Origin: Candidatus Dormiibacterota bacterium
GTDB taxonomy: Bacteria; Chloroflexota; Dormibacteria; Dormibacterales; Dormibacteraceae
NCBI GenBank assembly: GCA_003169845.1
Contig: PNAG01000011.1
Coordinates: 217,044 to 281,043 of the forward strand
DNA length: 64,000 nt
Direction of reading: 5' to 3'
Part shown: piece after piece, positions 7,668 to 15,503 of the stretch
Position numbering within the stretch: position 1 is the first letter of the stretch
Layout: every line of letters begins with the position of its first letter
The notes under the pieces: generated by a model
What the model was told of the DNA's origin: nothing
Seen by the model: the letters and a program-made list of their open reading frames with translations, nothing else
The model's database searches: none
Position numbers and translations under genes: made by a program

Positions 7668-8464
7668 TGCTTCACCACCTCGCCCAGGTAAGCGTCGATC
7701 ACGTCCCGGTTTGAGCGCAGTGTCTCGAATGGTCCTTCGGCGATCACCGTGCCCTGTGCCATCACGATGACGTGCTGGGTTACGCGTTCGATGAAGGGCA
7801 GGTTGTGCTCGACGACGATGACGGAGGTACCCGACGCGATGAACGCCTCGATCGCCACCGCCATGCGCTCACCCAACACCGGGTTGACGCCGCCCATCGG
7901 CTCGTCGAGGATCACGAGCTCCGGCTGGGCCATCCGGATACGGGCAAACTCGACGAGCCGTTTCTGGCCGCCGCTGAGGTTTCCGGCGCGCTCGTTGCGG
8001 AGCTTCGCCAGGCCGAACTCGTCCAGGATCTCGCGGGCTCTCACAAGCTCGTCCGCGGCTGTGCCTCGCTGCGTCAGGCCCAGGCCGACGAGACCGCGCA
8101 AGAACCCTTCGCGGCCCGCGTCCCAGCGAGCCATGACGACGTTTTCCAGGACCGTGAGCCCCGGCCATTCCCGCGGCGCCTGGAAAGTCCGGATCAGCCC
8201 CAGGCGGGAGATGACATGGGGGGGAAGGCCTTCGAGCGCCCTGTCCTTGAAGATCACGGTTCCCGTGTCTGGCAGCTTGAACCCGGAGATGAGGTCGATC
8301 GCCGTGCTCTTGCCGGCACCGTTAGGCCCGATCAGCCCGGTCACCTGTCCCGCCGGCGCCTCAAACGAGCAGTCTTCCACCGCGTAGACGCCACCGAAGT
8401 GCTTGGTCAGCCCGCGGACCGCGAGCGCCGGTGGCCTATCTAATGTTTTGGACGGTGCGTTCAA
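7664..8464 (-). CDS. livG: Branched-chain amino acid-type ABC transporter ATP-binding protein LivG
   Basis: Second ATPase of the importer. The protein has LAVRGLTKHFGGVYAVEDCS, Walker A GPNGAGKSTAIDLISGF, signature LSGGQKRLVEFARI and Walker B LVILDEPMGGVNP, followed by the LivG-type VIVVEHNLPFIERV segment. The TTG at 8464 overlaps the livM stop (TTGA), which suits translational coupling. The open frame extends further upstream inside livM, but that part is not LivG-like. The C-terminus DAYLGEVVKQ overlaps the livF start. Confidence 0.92.
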   Translation of the reverse strand: MNAPSKTLDRPPALAVRGLTKHFGGVYAVEDCSFEAPAGQVTGLIGPNGAGKSTAIDLISGFKLPDTGTVIFKDRALEGLPPHVISRLGLIRTFQAPREWPGLTVLENVVMARWDAGREGFLRGLVGLGLTQRGTAADELVRAREILDEFGLAKLRNERAGNLSGGQKRLVEFARIRMAQPELVILDEPMGGVNPVLGERMAVAIEAFIASGTSVIVVEHNLPFIERVTQHVIVMAQGTVIAEGPFETLRSNRDVIDAYLGEVVKQ

Positions 8465-9429
8465 ACGGGTCGCGCGTCGGGTTCGAGTTTCGGTTGGGCG
8501 TCCACGTACCGCCGCTCGGGAAGCAAACCCTGCGGCCTGAACCGGAGGAATAGGACCAGCACAAGGCCGATGATCACGCCGCGCAGCGCGAGCACGATTT
8601 GCGGATGTCCGGGTACCTCGGGCAAAAAGCGCGTTGATTCCTGGACGATGAGTCCCATGATGAAGACTCCCAGGGCGACGCCCCAGATGTTTCCGCGCCC
8701 GCCGACCAGGACCGCCGCGTAGAGGACGATGATCTCGACCGGCGACCATGCCGAGGGGTTGAACGCGCTCAGGTACGCGACGAAAAGCGCTCCTGCGAAG
8801 CCGCCCACACCCGCGCCGAGCACGTAGCCCTTCAGCTTCAGCCGGTAGATGTCGCGCCCGAAAGCGGCCGCTGCACGCTCATCCTCTCGCAGCGTGCGCA
8901 GCGCCATGCCGAAGCGGCTGCCCGAGATGCGCCACATGAACAGGAAGACGAGGACGAACAGGACCAGGCACAGGCCCATCAAGAAGTACTGGTACGACTG
9001 GTAGTCGAGGCCGAACCAATCGCCCATCGGGTCGAAGAGACCGGAGAGGCCGTTGTAGCCGTCGAAGAGCGGGACGTACTGGCCGGCGAGGACGTACATC
9101 ACGTAGACGGCGCCCAGCGTGACGATCGAGAAATAGATGCCGCGAAGGTGGCGCAGCGCGATCGACCCGACCACCAGGCTGACCGCCATCGAACAGAGGA
9201 CCGCGATCACGACCGCCAGGGGATAGGGGAGGGTCAGGCCCAGGATGTACTGAGCCGGCGCGACGGCCGGTCCGATGGTGAGGACGAGCGTCATGTAGGC
9301 GCCGACCGCGATGTAGCCGTAGTACGCGAGGTCGAAGTCACCCGACCATCCCCAGATCACATTGAGGCCCAGGGCCATGATTCCGAAGATGGCGCCCTCG
9401 GTCAGCACAGAGACGAGGTAGGCGCTCAT
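8461..9429 (-). CDS. livM: Branched-chain amino acid-type ABC transporter permease LivM
   Basis: Membrane subunit of the importer: 322 residues with about nine hydrophobic segments and the conserved permease signature GRGNIWGVALGVFIMG near residue 245. The block RISGSRFGMALRTLREDERAAAAFG is the usual cytoplasmic loop that contacts the ATPases. The start at 9429 overlaps the livH stop (ATGA). Gene order H-M-G-F is the standard LIV arrangement. Confidence 0.93.
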   Translation of the reverse strand: MSAYLVSVLTEGAIFGIMALGLNVIWGWSGDFDLAYYGYIAVGAYMTLVLTIGPAVAPAQYILGLTLPYPLAVVIAVLCSMAVSLVVGSIALRHLRGIYFSIVTLGAVYVMYVLAGQYVPLFDGYNGLSGLFDPMGDWFGLDYQSYQYFLMGLCLVLFVLVFLFMWRISGSRFGMALRTLREDERAAAAFGRDIYRLKLKGYVLGAGVGGFAGALFVAYLSAFNPSAWSPVEIIVLYAAVLVGGRGNIWGVALGVFIMGLIVQESTRFLPEVPGHPQIVLALRGVIIGLVLVLFLRFRPQGLLPERRYVDAQPKLEPDARPV

Positions 9430-10307
9430 TCGAAGACCGTCCGCCGCGCGTTGGTGAACAGGCCCCGCGGCCGGACCAGGATCACGATGGCAAGGAGCGC
9501 GAAGGCGAACGCGAGGTTGTAGCTGGCGCTGATGTAGCCTCCCGCAAACTCCAGGATGATTCCCACCAGCACCGCTCCGATCATGGTGCCGAAGGCTTTG
9601 CCGAGGCCTCCGGCCACGGCGGCCGTCAGCGTGATCAGGAAGAAGCTGAAGCCGAAGTAGGGGTTGAAGGATCCGACGCTCTCGGCCAGGATGAACCCGG
9701 CGTAGCCGGCGATCAGGCCCGCGAGAAAGAAGGTCGCCGCCGCCACCCGGGTGGCGTTGATGCCGGTGACGCGCGCGAGCTCGCGGTTTTGCGATACCGC
9801 GCGCAGAGCCTTGCCGAACTTCGTCCGCGAGATGATCAGGTAGAGCACAAAGGTGATCGCGATCGCCGAAGCGATGATCTGCAGGTCGAGCGGGGTGAGC
9901 AGGAAAGGTCCCAGGTGCATGGGCGCGCCGGGATCGAGCGTGTAAGCGACGTTAGCGGCGCCGAAGAAGATGACGAGCGTGTTCTGGATCACGAATGACA
10001 TCCCGAGCGTCGCGATGAAGATGATCGTCGGAGTCGCGCCAAACCGGATGAACGGTCCGATGACGGCCGAGTGCATCGCGAGCGCCGCGAATCCCCCCGC
10101 GAGGGCGGCGCCGATCGCCGCGGCGACGGCGCTCCCCGTCCGCTGGTGCACCAGGTACGCCGCGTAGGCTCCCACGGTAAGGATCTCGCCGTGCGACACG
10201 TTCGCGACGTTCGTCACCGCGTACTGCAGCGTGAACGCGACGGCGGACAGGGCGAGGATCGACGCTGTCACCAGCGCGAACCCAAGCGTCAGCAGCGCCT
10301 CGTTCAC
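9426..10307 (-). CDS. livH: Branched-chain amino acid-type ABC transporter permease LivH
   Basis: First permease of the importer: 293 residues, hydrophobic throughout, with the LivH loop SRTKFGKALRAVSQNRELARVTGI and the EAA-like AGGLGKAFGTMIGAVLVG. A GTG start at 10307 is used. It follows livK after about 220 bp that hold a 28-bp palindrome and a second small hairpin, so expression relative to livK may be set by RNA processing or partial termination. Confidence 0.92.
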   Translation of the reverse strand: MNEALLTLGFALVTASILALSAVAFTLQYAVTNVANVSHGEILTVGAYAAYLVHQRTGSAVAAAIGAALAGGFAALAMHSAVIGPFIRFGATPTIIFIATLGMSFVIQNTLVIFFGAANVAYTLDPGAPMHLGPFLLTPLDLQIIASAIAITFVLYLIISRTKFGKALRAVSQNRELARVTGINATRVAAATFFLAGLIAGYAGFILAESVGSFNPYFGFSFFLITLTAAVAGGLGKAFGTMIGAVLVGIILEFAGGYISASYNLAFAFALLAIVILVRPRGLFTNARRTVFE

Positions 10308-10326
10308 GCCCTAACCATCCCTTGAT

Positions 10327-10354
10327 ATGAGAGGAAACCTAGGTTTCCTCTCAT
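10327..10354. repeat. 28-bp perfect palindrome between livK and livH
   Basis: The half-site ATGAGAGGAAACCT is followed directly by its exact reverse complement, with no spacer. On the minus strand (direction of the operon) no U-tract follows; on the plus strand GACTCTTTTT follows. A smaller hairpin GGCCGGA/TCCGGCC lies near 10435. This is either an mRNA-stability hairpin after livK or a dyad protein-binding site. Confidence 0.7.
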
Positions 10355-10525
10355 GACTCTTTTTCCTGCAGGTTTGGATTTTTCTAATTGGTTTCTCCCC
10401 GCGACGCACGGTGGCATTACAAGCAGGCCGGGGGCGGCCGGAATGAATCCGGCCTACGAGCGACGCTTGATATCGATTTATGGTGCGCCCGCTACTTTTC
10501 GACGGGATGACCCTCGGCTTCGGCC

Positions 10526-11797
10526 TTACGGCGTGGCGGCGGCCAGGTCCGCGGCGGACAGCACCTGGATCTGCACCTGCTGGCCGGTGCCCGGGTCCTG
10601 CTGGAAGGCAGCGTAAGGCCCGAACACGTTGTGGTACTGGTTGTAGTCGAGCGGACCGCTGGCGCCTTCGTAGTTGATCTTCGTGCCGGCCTTGATGAGG
10701 TCGTAGCAAGCCTTGTACGTGTAGCACTGCGTGCCGGGCGGATTGCTCACGGTGCCCAATGCCGCGTTGATGTCAGGCCCATTGATGCTGTTGGCCTTGT
10801 CGATCGCCAGCGCCTGGCTGATCACCGAGTCGTATGCGTAGTTGGCGTTGGCCAGCGGTTGCTGGTTCGCGCCGATGACAGCGGCGAACTGCTTGTTGAA
10901 CTCATCCGCGGCGGCGCCCGACACCGACGTGCCGTAGACCGAGATGAGGTGGTCGTGCGCCACCTGGTACGTGATCGCCTTCAGATAGTCGTCGCCGCCG
11001 GTGACGTCAGTGCCCACGAACGGGATGGCGAGGTTGTTGAGGTCTTTGAAGTTCTTGAAGAGCACCGCGGCAGTCGCCGCGTCGGTCTGCGTGAAGATCA
11101 CATCGGGGTTGGAGCTGATTACATCCTGGACATTGGTCCGGTAGGACGTCTGGTCGGGGGCGATGGTGATGCTCTTCACGACCTTGCCGCCGAGCTTCGT
11201 GAAGGTATTGGTGATCGGCGGCGGGAACGTCTGCGCCGCGATGTCGGAGTAGAAGACGAGAGCCGCGTTTCGGTATCCCTTGTTGTAGGCGTACAGCGCC
11301 ATCGCGACTCCGAGCTGCGAGTCGGAGGGGCTGTCCCTCCAGAGATACGGGTTGGCATTCTTGTCGAACAGGGTGCTGCCGCCCTGGAACTGGGTCGGGA
11401 TCTTGGCCGACGACACGATCGGTGCGACTGCGTTGATCTCCTGGGTTTCGGGGCCGATGATCCCGACCACGTTGCTGGCGCCGAGCAGCTGGTGGACCGC
11501 GGGCACAGAGTCGGCCTCGTCGCACTGCGTGTCGGCGTGGTTGATCTGCAGCTGCTGGCCGAGGATGCCGCCGGCGTCATTGATCGCCTTCTGAGCCACC
11601 TGCGAGCCCTGGAGCATGGCCTGGCCGAGGCTCGCGAGGGTGCCGGTGAAACACGACAGCACGCCCATGGTCACGGGTCCGGTGGGCAGCTTGCCGGAGG
11701 AGCTGGAGCTGCCGCCGCACGCCGCGATCACGAAGATCGCAGCGACGGAGGTCGCCACCATGCGCCAGGTACCTACGTTTCGTCGGTTGACGGTCAT
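10526..11797 (-). CDS. livK: Branched-chain amino acid-type ABC transporter substrate-binding lipoprotein
   Basis: Extracytoplasmic ligand-binding protein that feeds the LivHMGF permease. The N-terminus has a lipoprotein signal: Arg-rich start, hydrophobic VATSVAAIFVI and lipobox IAAC with Cys near residue 27, then a Ser-rich linker. The mature part is a type-1 periplasmic-binding fold (TMGVLSCFTGTLASLGQAML; VVGIIGPETQEINAVAP). GGAGGG eight bases before the ATG is a good ribosome-binding site. Homology to the amino-acid-binding family does not fix the ligand, and the acyl-CoA genes next door leave room for an organic acid. It is transcribed from the promoter at 11837-11865. Confidence 0.9.
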   Translation of the reverse strand: MTVNRRNVGTWRMVATSVAAIFVIAACGGSSSSSGKLPTGPVTMGVLSCFTGTLASLGQAMLQGSQVAQKAINDAGGILGQQLQINHADTQCDEADSVPAVHQLLGASNVVGIIGPETQEINAVAPIVSSAKIPTQFQGGSTLFDKNANPYLWRDSPSDSQLGVAMALYAYNKGYRNAALVFYSDIAAQTFPPPITNTFTKLGGKVVKSITIAPDQTSYRTNVQDVISSNPDVIFTQTDAATAAVLFKNFKDLNNLAIPFVGTDVTGGDDYLKAITYQVAHDHLISVYGTSVSGAAADEFNKQFAAVIGANQQPLANANYAYDSVISQALAIDKANSINGPDINAALGTVSNPPGTQCYTYKACYDLIKAGTKINYEGASGPLDYNQYHNVFGPYAAFQQDPGTGQQVQIQVLSAADLAAATP

Positions 11798-11836
11798 GAC
11801 GTCCCTCCAGGCCCAAAGGTCAGCCGGTTCCGGGCG

Positions 11837-11865
11837 AGATTAGTCCAGGCCCGAACCGTTGTCAA
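11837..11865 (-). promoter_or_regulatory. Sigma-70-type promoter of the liv operon
   Basis: On the minus strand, TTGACA (11865-11860) is separated by exactly 17 bp from TAATCT (11842-11837), about 40 bp upstream of the livK ATG. Confidence 0.7.
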
Positions 11866-11878
11866 TGGTTGGACCATT
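11864..11878. promoter_or_regulatory. GntR/FadR-type operator overlapping the liv -35 box
   Basis: Perfect inverted repeat AATGGT-TGG-ACCATT. It contains the TGGT-N3-ACCA pattern typical of FadR/FCD-subfamily GntR regulators. It overlaps the first two bases of the livK -35 box and lies nine bases before the divergent gntR start, so it could repress the importer and the regulator together. Confidence 0.7.
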
Positions 11879-11886
11879 AGACCTAT

Positions 11887-12654
11887 TTGACCTTGACTGA
11901 TAGACTGCCCGAGATGGGCGCGACGTCCACCACAGCGCTTCGCCCGCTCGAGCGCAGCCGCCGCCTTTACGAGGACGTCGGCGAGCGGCTTGGCGAGTTC
12001 GTCCGGGAGTCGGGCATGGCGCGTGGCGACCAGTTCCCGGCGGAACGCGAGCTTGCCCAGCGGCTCCACGTCAGCCGGACCTCGGTGCGCCAGTCCTTCG
12101 TGGTGCTTCAGGCCCTGGGCTTTGTCGACGTCCGCCACGGAGAGGGTGTGTTCCTCCGCCGGACACGCGGCTTTGGGGAGTCTCTGGCCAAGCTTCTCGA
12201 GCGCCGGCGGCGCCTGCCAGACGTGCTGGAGGCCCGTGAGGCGCTCGAGGTCAAGCTCGCGGAGCTCGCCGCGGCTCATCGCACCCCGGACGATCTCGAA
12301 GCCATGAGGACTGCGCTCGCGCAGATGGAGGCTGAGATCGGCACGGGCGGCTTGGGCAATGAAGGCGACGCGGCTTTTCACCATGCCATCGCGCTGGCGG
12401 CCCGCAACCAGGTCCTGCTCCACCTGATCGACGCCATGGCCGAGGTCATCCAGGAAAGCCGGGTCGAATCGCTCAGCGAGCCAGGGCGCCCACTGCGCTC
12501 CCTTGAAGCGCACCGCCGCATCCTTGCCGCCATCGAATCAAAGAGCACCGCCCTCGCCGCCGAGGCGATGCGCCTCCACCTGCAAGTCGTGGCCGACGTT
12601 TCGCTCCTGCGATGGCAGCCGGAACCCCTGGAAGATGTCGACACCCGCGCCTGA
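11887..12654 (+). CDS. FCD-domain GntR family transcriptional regulator
   Basis: DNA-binding regulator with an N-terminal winged helix (GDQFPAERELAQRLHVSRTSVRQS, about residues 47-70) and an all-helical C-terminal FCD ligand-binding domain (DVLEAREALEVKLAELAA; HHAIALAARNQVLLHLIDAM). FCD regulators usually sense organic acids. It is divergent from livK with a dyad between them, so it most likely controls the importer and itself. TTG 11887 is the first start, but ATG 11914 would remove nine weak residues. Its 3' end overlaps the AccD-AccA start by 20 bases. Confidence 0.88.
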   Translation: MTLTDRLPEMGATSTTALRPLERSRRLYEDVGERLGEFVRESGMARGDQFPAERELAQRLHVSRTSVRQSFVVLQALGFVDVRHGEGVFLRRTRGFGESLAKLLERRRRLPDVLEAREALEVKLAELAAAHRTPDDLEAMRTALAQMEAEIGTGGLGNEGDAAFHHAIALAARNQVLLHLIDAMAEVIQESRVESLSEPGRPLRSLEAHRRILAAIESKSTALAAEAMRLHLQVVADVSLLRWQPEPLEDVDTRA

Positions 12655-14323
12655 GCGACCGGCGGAGTTACACCCGAAAACGCCGGAGGTGTGCCTCAAA
12701 TGTGGCGCGCCACTCAACGCACTGCGCGTCTGCACCTCGTGTGGCCACCACGCCACGCTGACGTCAGCTCAAAGAATCGAGCAGCTCACGGATCGCGGCA
12801 CATTCGAGGAATCCGAGCGGCATATGTGGTCGGGGAACCCGATCCACTTCTCCGCCGGCGCCGAAAGCTATGACAAGCAGCTCGCCAAGGCGCAGGCGGA
12901 AACCGGGCTCCTCGACGCCGTGGTGACCGGAAGGGCGAGGGTGATGGGCATCAACGTCGTCATCGTGGTCTTCGACTTCCGGTTTCTGGGCGGCAGCATG
13001 GGCACCGTCGTCGGCGAGAAGGTTGCGCGCGCATTCGACGCTGGGCGACGGCAGCGACTGCCGGTGATCGTCGTGTGCTCGTCCGGCGGTGCGCGAATCC
13101 AGGAGGGCATGGTCGCGCTGTTCCAGATGGCAAAGACAACCCTCGGTGCGGCGCGCTTGCGCGAGCAGGGAGTGCCGCTGCTGACCGTCCTCGCGGACCC
13201 GACAATGGGTGGAGTGCTTGCCTCGTTCGCCAGCCTCGGCGATGTGATCCTGGCCGAGCCACACGCCCGGATCTCGTTCGTGGGACCGCGTGTCCACGAA
13301 AAGGCAATCGGCGATGCAGTCCCGCCCGGAACTGCGGAATTCGCGTTCCAACACGGCACCATCGACGCCATAGTGGAGCGTGAGAACCTGCGCCCGACGC
13401 TTGGCCATCTTGCCGCTCTGCTGCGCCCGCATCAGGCTGTTCGCACCAAAAAACCCGCGGCACCAAGACTCGTGCCGCTGGCCGGTTCCGGCCGGTCGGT
13501 TTGGGAAACCGTCGAGCTGGCCAGGCACCCGGCGCGGCCGACGGGCCGCGACCTTGCCCGCCGCATCTTCCAGGATGCTTTCGAGCTGCACGGCGATCGG
13601 AGTGGGGAAGATGACGACTCCTTCATGGCCGGGATCGGAACGCTCCAGGGCCGGCCCGTCGTGGTGGTCGCGCAAGATCGCCACAGCGCAAACGGTGGCC
13701 GGGCGCGACCGAGCGGCTACCGCAAGGCTCAGCGCGCGTTCACGCTCGCCGAGCGTTTTTTTCTGCCTCTGATCACCCTGGTCGATACGCCCGGGGCGGC
13801 GACCGATGCCGAGGCAGAGGCCGGTGGGATCACGGGCGCGGTGGCCGAGTCGCTGGCACGGCTTGGGCGGTTGCGCACCCCGGTCGTCAACGTGGTCGTC
13901 GGTGAGGGCGGCAGCGGCGGAGCGCTGGCGCTGTCAGTGGGAGATCGCCTGCTCATGCTGGAGAACGCGATCTTCTCCGTGATCGGACCTGAGGCTGCGT
14001 CGACGATTCTCTATCACGATGCCGACCACGCCCACGAGCTGGCGGGACAGCTGAAGCTGACGGCTCGGGATCTGTTCGGACTCAGACTCGTCGATCGCGT
14101 CGTCGCGGAGCAGCCGGCGGGGCACGAAGCGCCCGACGTCCTCGCCACCATGCTGCGGCGGGCCCTGGTGGAGGAGCTGGCGAGCCTGGACCAGGTGGGG
14201 GTCAAGACCCTTCTTTCCCGCCGCGAAGCCAAGTTCCGGCACGTGCACGGTCTCCGAGGCCGCTTTCAGCTGTTGATGCGTCCGCCGGCGGACCAAGGCG
14301 GCGAGCACGCGCAGCGGGCCTGA
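12635..14323 (+). CDS. accDA: Acetyl-CoA carboxylase carboxyltransferase, fused beta-alpha subunits
   Basis: Transfers the carboxyl group from biotin carrier protein to acetyl-CoA (malonyl-CoA synthesis). AccD and AccA are one 562-residue chain. The beta half starts with a zinc ribbon (CLKCG...CTSCG, residues 21-41) and has SSGGARIQEGMVALFQMAK; the alpha half begins near residue 305 (FQDAFELHGDRSG) and has GYRKAQRAFTLAERF, FIDTPGA-like LVDTPGAATDAEAE, GEGGSGGALALSVGD and SVIGPEAASTILY. The start is the ATG at 12635, overlapping the regulator. No biotin carboxylase or carrier gene is visible, and neighbours act on acyl-CoAs, so another acyl-CoA substrate remains possible. Confidence 0.85.
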   Translation: MSTPAPERPAELHPKTPEVCLKCGAPLNALRVCTSCGHHATLTSAQRIEQLTDRGTFEESERHMWSGNPIHFSAGAESYDKQLAKAQAETGLLDAVVTGRARVMGINVVIVVFDFRFLGGSMGTVVGEKVARAFDAGRRQRLPVIVVCSSGGARIQEGMVALFQMAKTTLGAARLREQGVPLLTVLADPTMGGVLASFASLGDVILAEPHARISFVGPRVHEKAIGDAVPPGTAEFAFQHGTIDAIVERENLRPTLGHLAALLRPHQAVRTKKPAAPRLVPLAGSGRSVWETVELARHPARPTGRDLARRIFQDAFELHGDRSGEDDDSFMAGIGTLQGRPVVVVAQDRHSANGGRARPSGYRKAQRAFTLAERFFLPLITLVDTPGAATDAEAEAGGITGAVAESLARLGRLRTPVVNVVVGEGGSGGALALSVGDRLLMLENAIFSVIGPEAASTILYHDADHAHELAGQLKLTARDLFGLRLVDRVVAEQPAGHEAPDVLATMLRRALVEELASLDQVGVKTLLSRREAKFRHVHGLRGRFQLLMRPPADQGGEHAQRA

Positions 14324-14327
14324 GGCG

Positions 14328-15503
14328 ATGAACGCCATCGCCCCGCTGCCGCTCTCGGGAATCCGCGTGCTCGACTTCAGCCACGCGCTCGCTGGGCCCT
14401 ACTGCACGATGCTGCTGGGCGACCTCGGCGCCGACATTGTCAAGGTCGAACCTCCCTCTGGCGACCAGTCGCGGCAGTGGGGACCCCCGTTCATCAATGG
14501 CGAGTCTTCTTACTTCCTGTCCGTCAACCGCAACAAGCGAAGCGTCGTCCTGGACCTCAAGCGGCCGGCTGCGCTGGCCGTCGGCGAGAAGCTGGCCATG
14601 GCGAGCGACATCGTGGTGGAGAACTTCAAGCCCGGCACGATGGCCCGGCTGGGACTGGACGCGGAGAAGCTCCAGCGCATGAAACCCGCGCTCGTCTACG
14701 CGTCGATCAGCGGGTTCGGCCAGAACCAGCCGACGCTGGCGGGCTACGACCAGATCGCCCAGGGCACCTCGGGCATGATGGCCATGAACGCGACGCCTGA
14801 GGGCCCGCCGACCAAGGTTGGGGTCCCGATCGGCGATATCACCGCCGGGATGTTTGCGTCCAATGCGATCCTGGCCGCGTTGGTGGAGCGAGATAGGACC
14901 GGCAGCGGGCGCCGGATCGACATCGCGCTCAACGACTCGCTGCTGGCGCTTTTCACGTACCAGGCCGGCCGGTTCTTCGCGACCGGAGACATTCCGAGCC
15001 AGGAAGGCAACCACCACGCGACGATCGCCCCGTACGGCACCTTTGCCGTAAGTGATGGGTTCATCAACGTGGCGGTCGCGAGCGATGCGCAGTATGTGCG
15101 GTTCTGCGAGGCGATCCACGCGCCGGAGCTTGCCGACGACTCCAGATTCGCAACCAACGCCTTGCGCCAGGCGTCGAGACCCGAGCTGGTCCGCGCCATC
15201 GAGGGCCACCTGAGGGGGGACACGCGCGAGCGATGGCTGAAGCGCTTCGAGCATTTCGGGATTCCGGCAGGGCCGATCCTCGGGATCGACGAAGCGTTCG
15301 CCAGCCCGCTCGCGACCGAGCGCGAGATGAGAGTCGAGGTCGAGCACCCGAAGTCCGGGCGGATCAGCCAGGTCGGGGCGCCCTGGAAGATCGACGGGGC
15401 CTCCAGCCCGATCCGGATGCCACCACCGCTGCTCGGCGAGCACACCGTCGAGGTTCTGCGCGACTGGCTCGATTACGACGCGAAGGACCTGCATGAACGA
15501 TAA
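14328..15503 (+). CDS. Class III CoA-transferase (CaiB/BaiF family), first copy
   Basis: Moves CoA between carboxylic acids. The 391-residue protein has the family opening LSGIRVLDFSHALAGPYCTMLLGDLGADIVKVE, the SVNRNKRSVVLDLK segment near 60 and the domain-swap block GRRIDIALNDSLLALFTYQ near 195. It starts four bases after accDA, and its end overlaps the next CoA-transferase by 11 bases. Two tandem family members followed by enoyl-CoA hydratase and near an acyl-CoA dehydrogenase suggest activation and beta-oxidation-like breakdown of a carboxylic acid. The acid is not identifiable from sequence. Confidence 0.88.
   Translation: MNAIAPLPLSGIRVLDFSHALAGPYCTMLLGDLGADIVKVEPPSGDQSRQWGPPFINGESSYFLSVNRNKRSVVLDLKRPAALAVGEKLAMASDIVVENFKPGTMARLGLDAEKLQRMKPALVYASISGFGQNQPTLAGYDQIAQGTSGMMAMNATPEGPPTKVGVPIGDITAGMFASNAILAALVERDRTGSGRRIDIALNDSLLALFTYQAGRFFATGDIPSQEGNHHATIAPYGTFAVSDGFINVAVASDAQYVRFCEAIHAPELADDSRFATNALRQASRPELVRAIEGHLRGDTRERWLKRFEHFGIPAGPILGIDEAFASPLATEREMRVEVEHPKSGRISQVGAPWKIDGASSPIRMPPPLLGEHTVEVLRDWLDYDAKDLHER

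Noticed and set aside
10435..10460. CCGGCCTACG motif also seen near 6893 as a possible repeat family
   Set aside because: Shared core is only about ten bases, and one copy is inside livF coding sequence; not enough to call a family.
10631..11890. Long + strand open frame opposite livK
   Set aside because: The minus strand has a lipoprotein signal, promoter and ribosome-binding site; the + frame has no recognisable domain.
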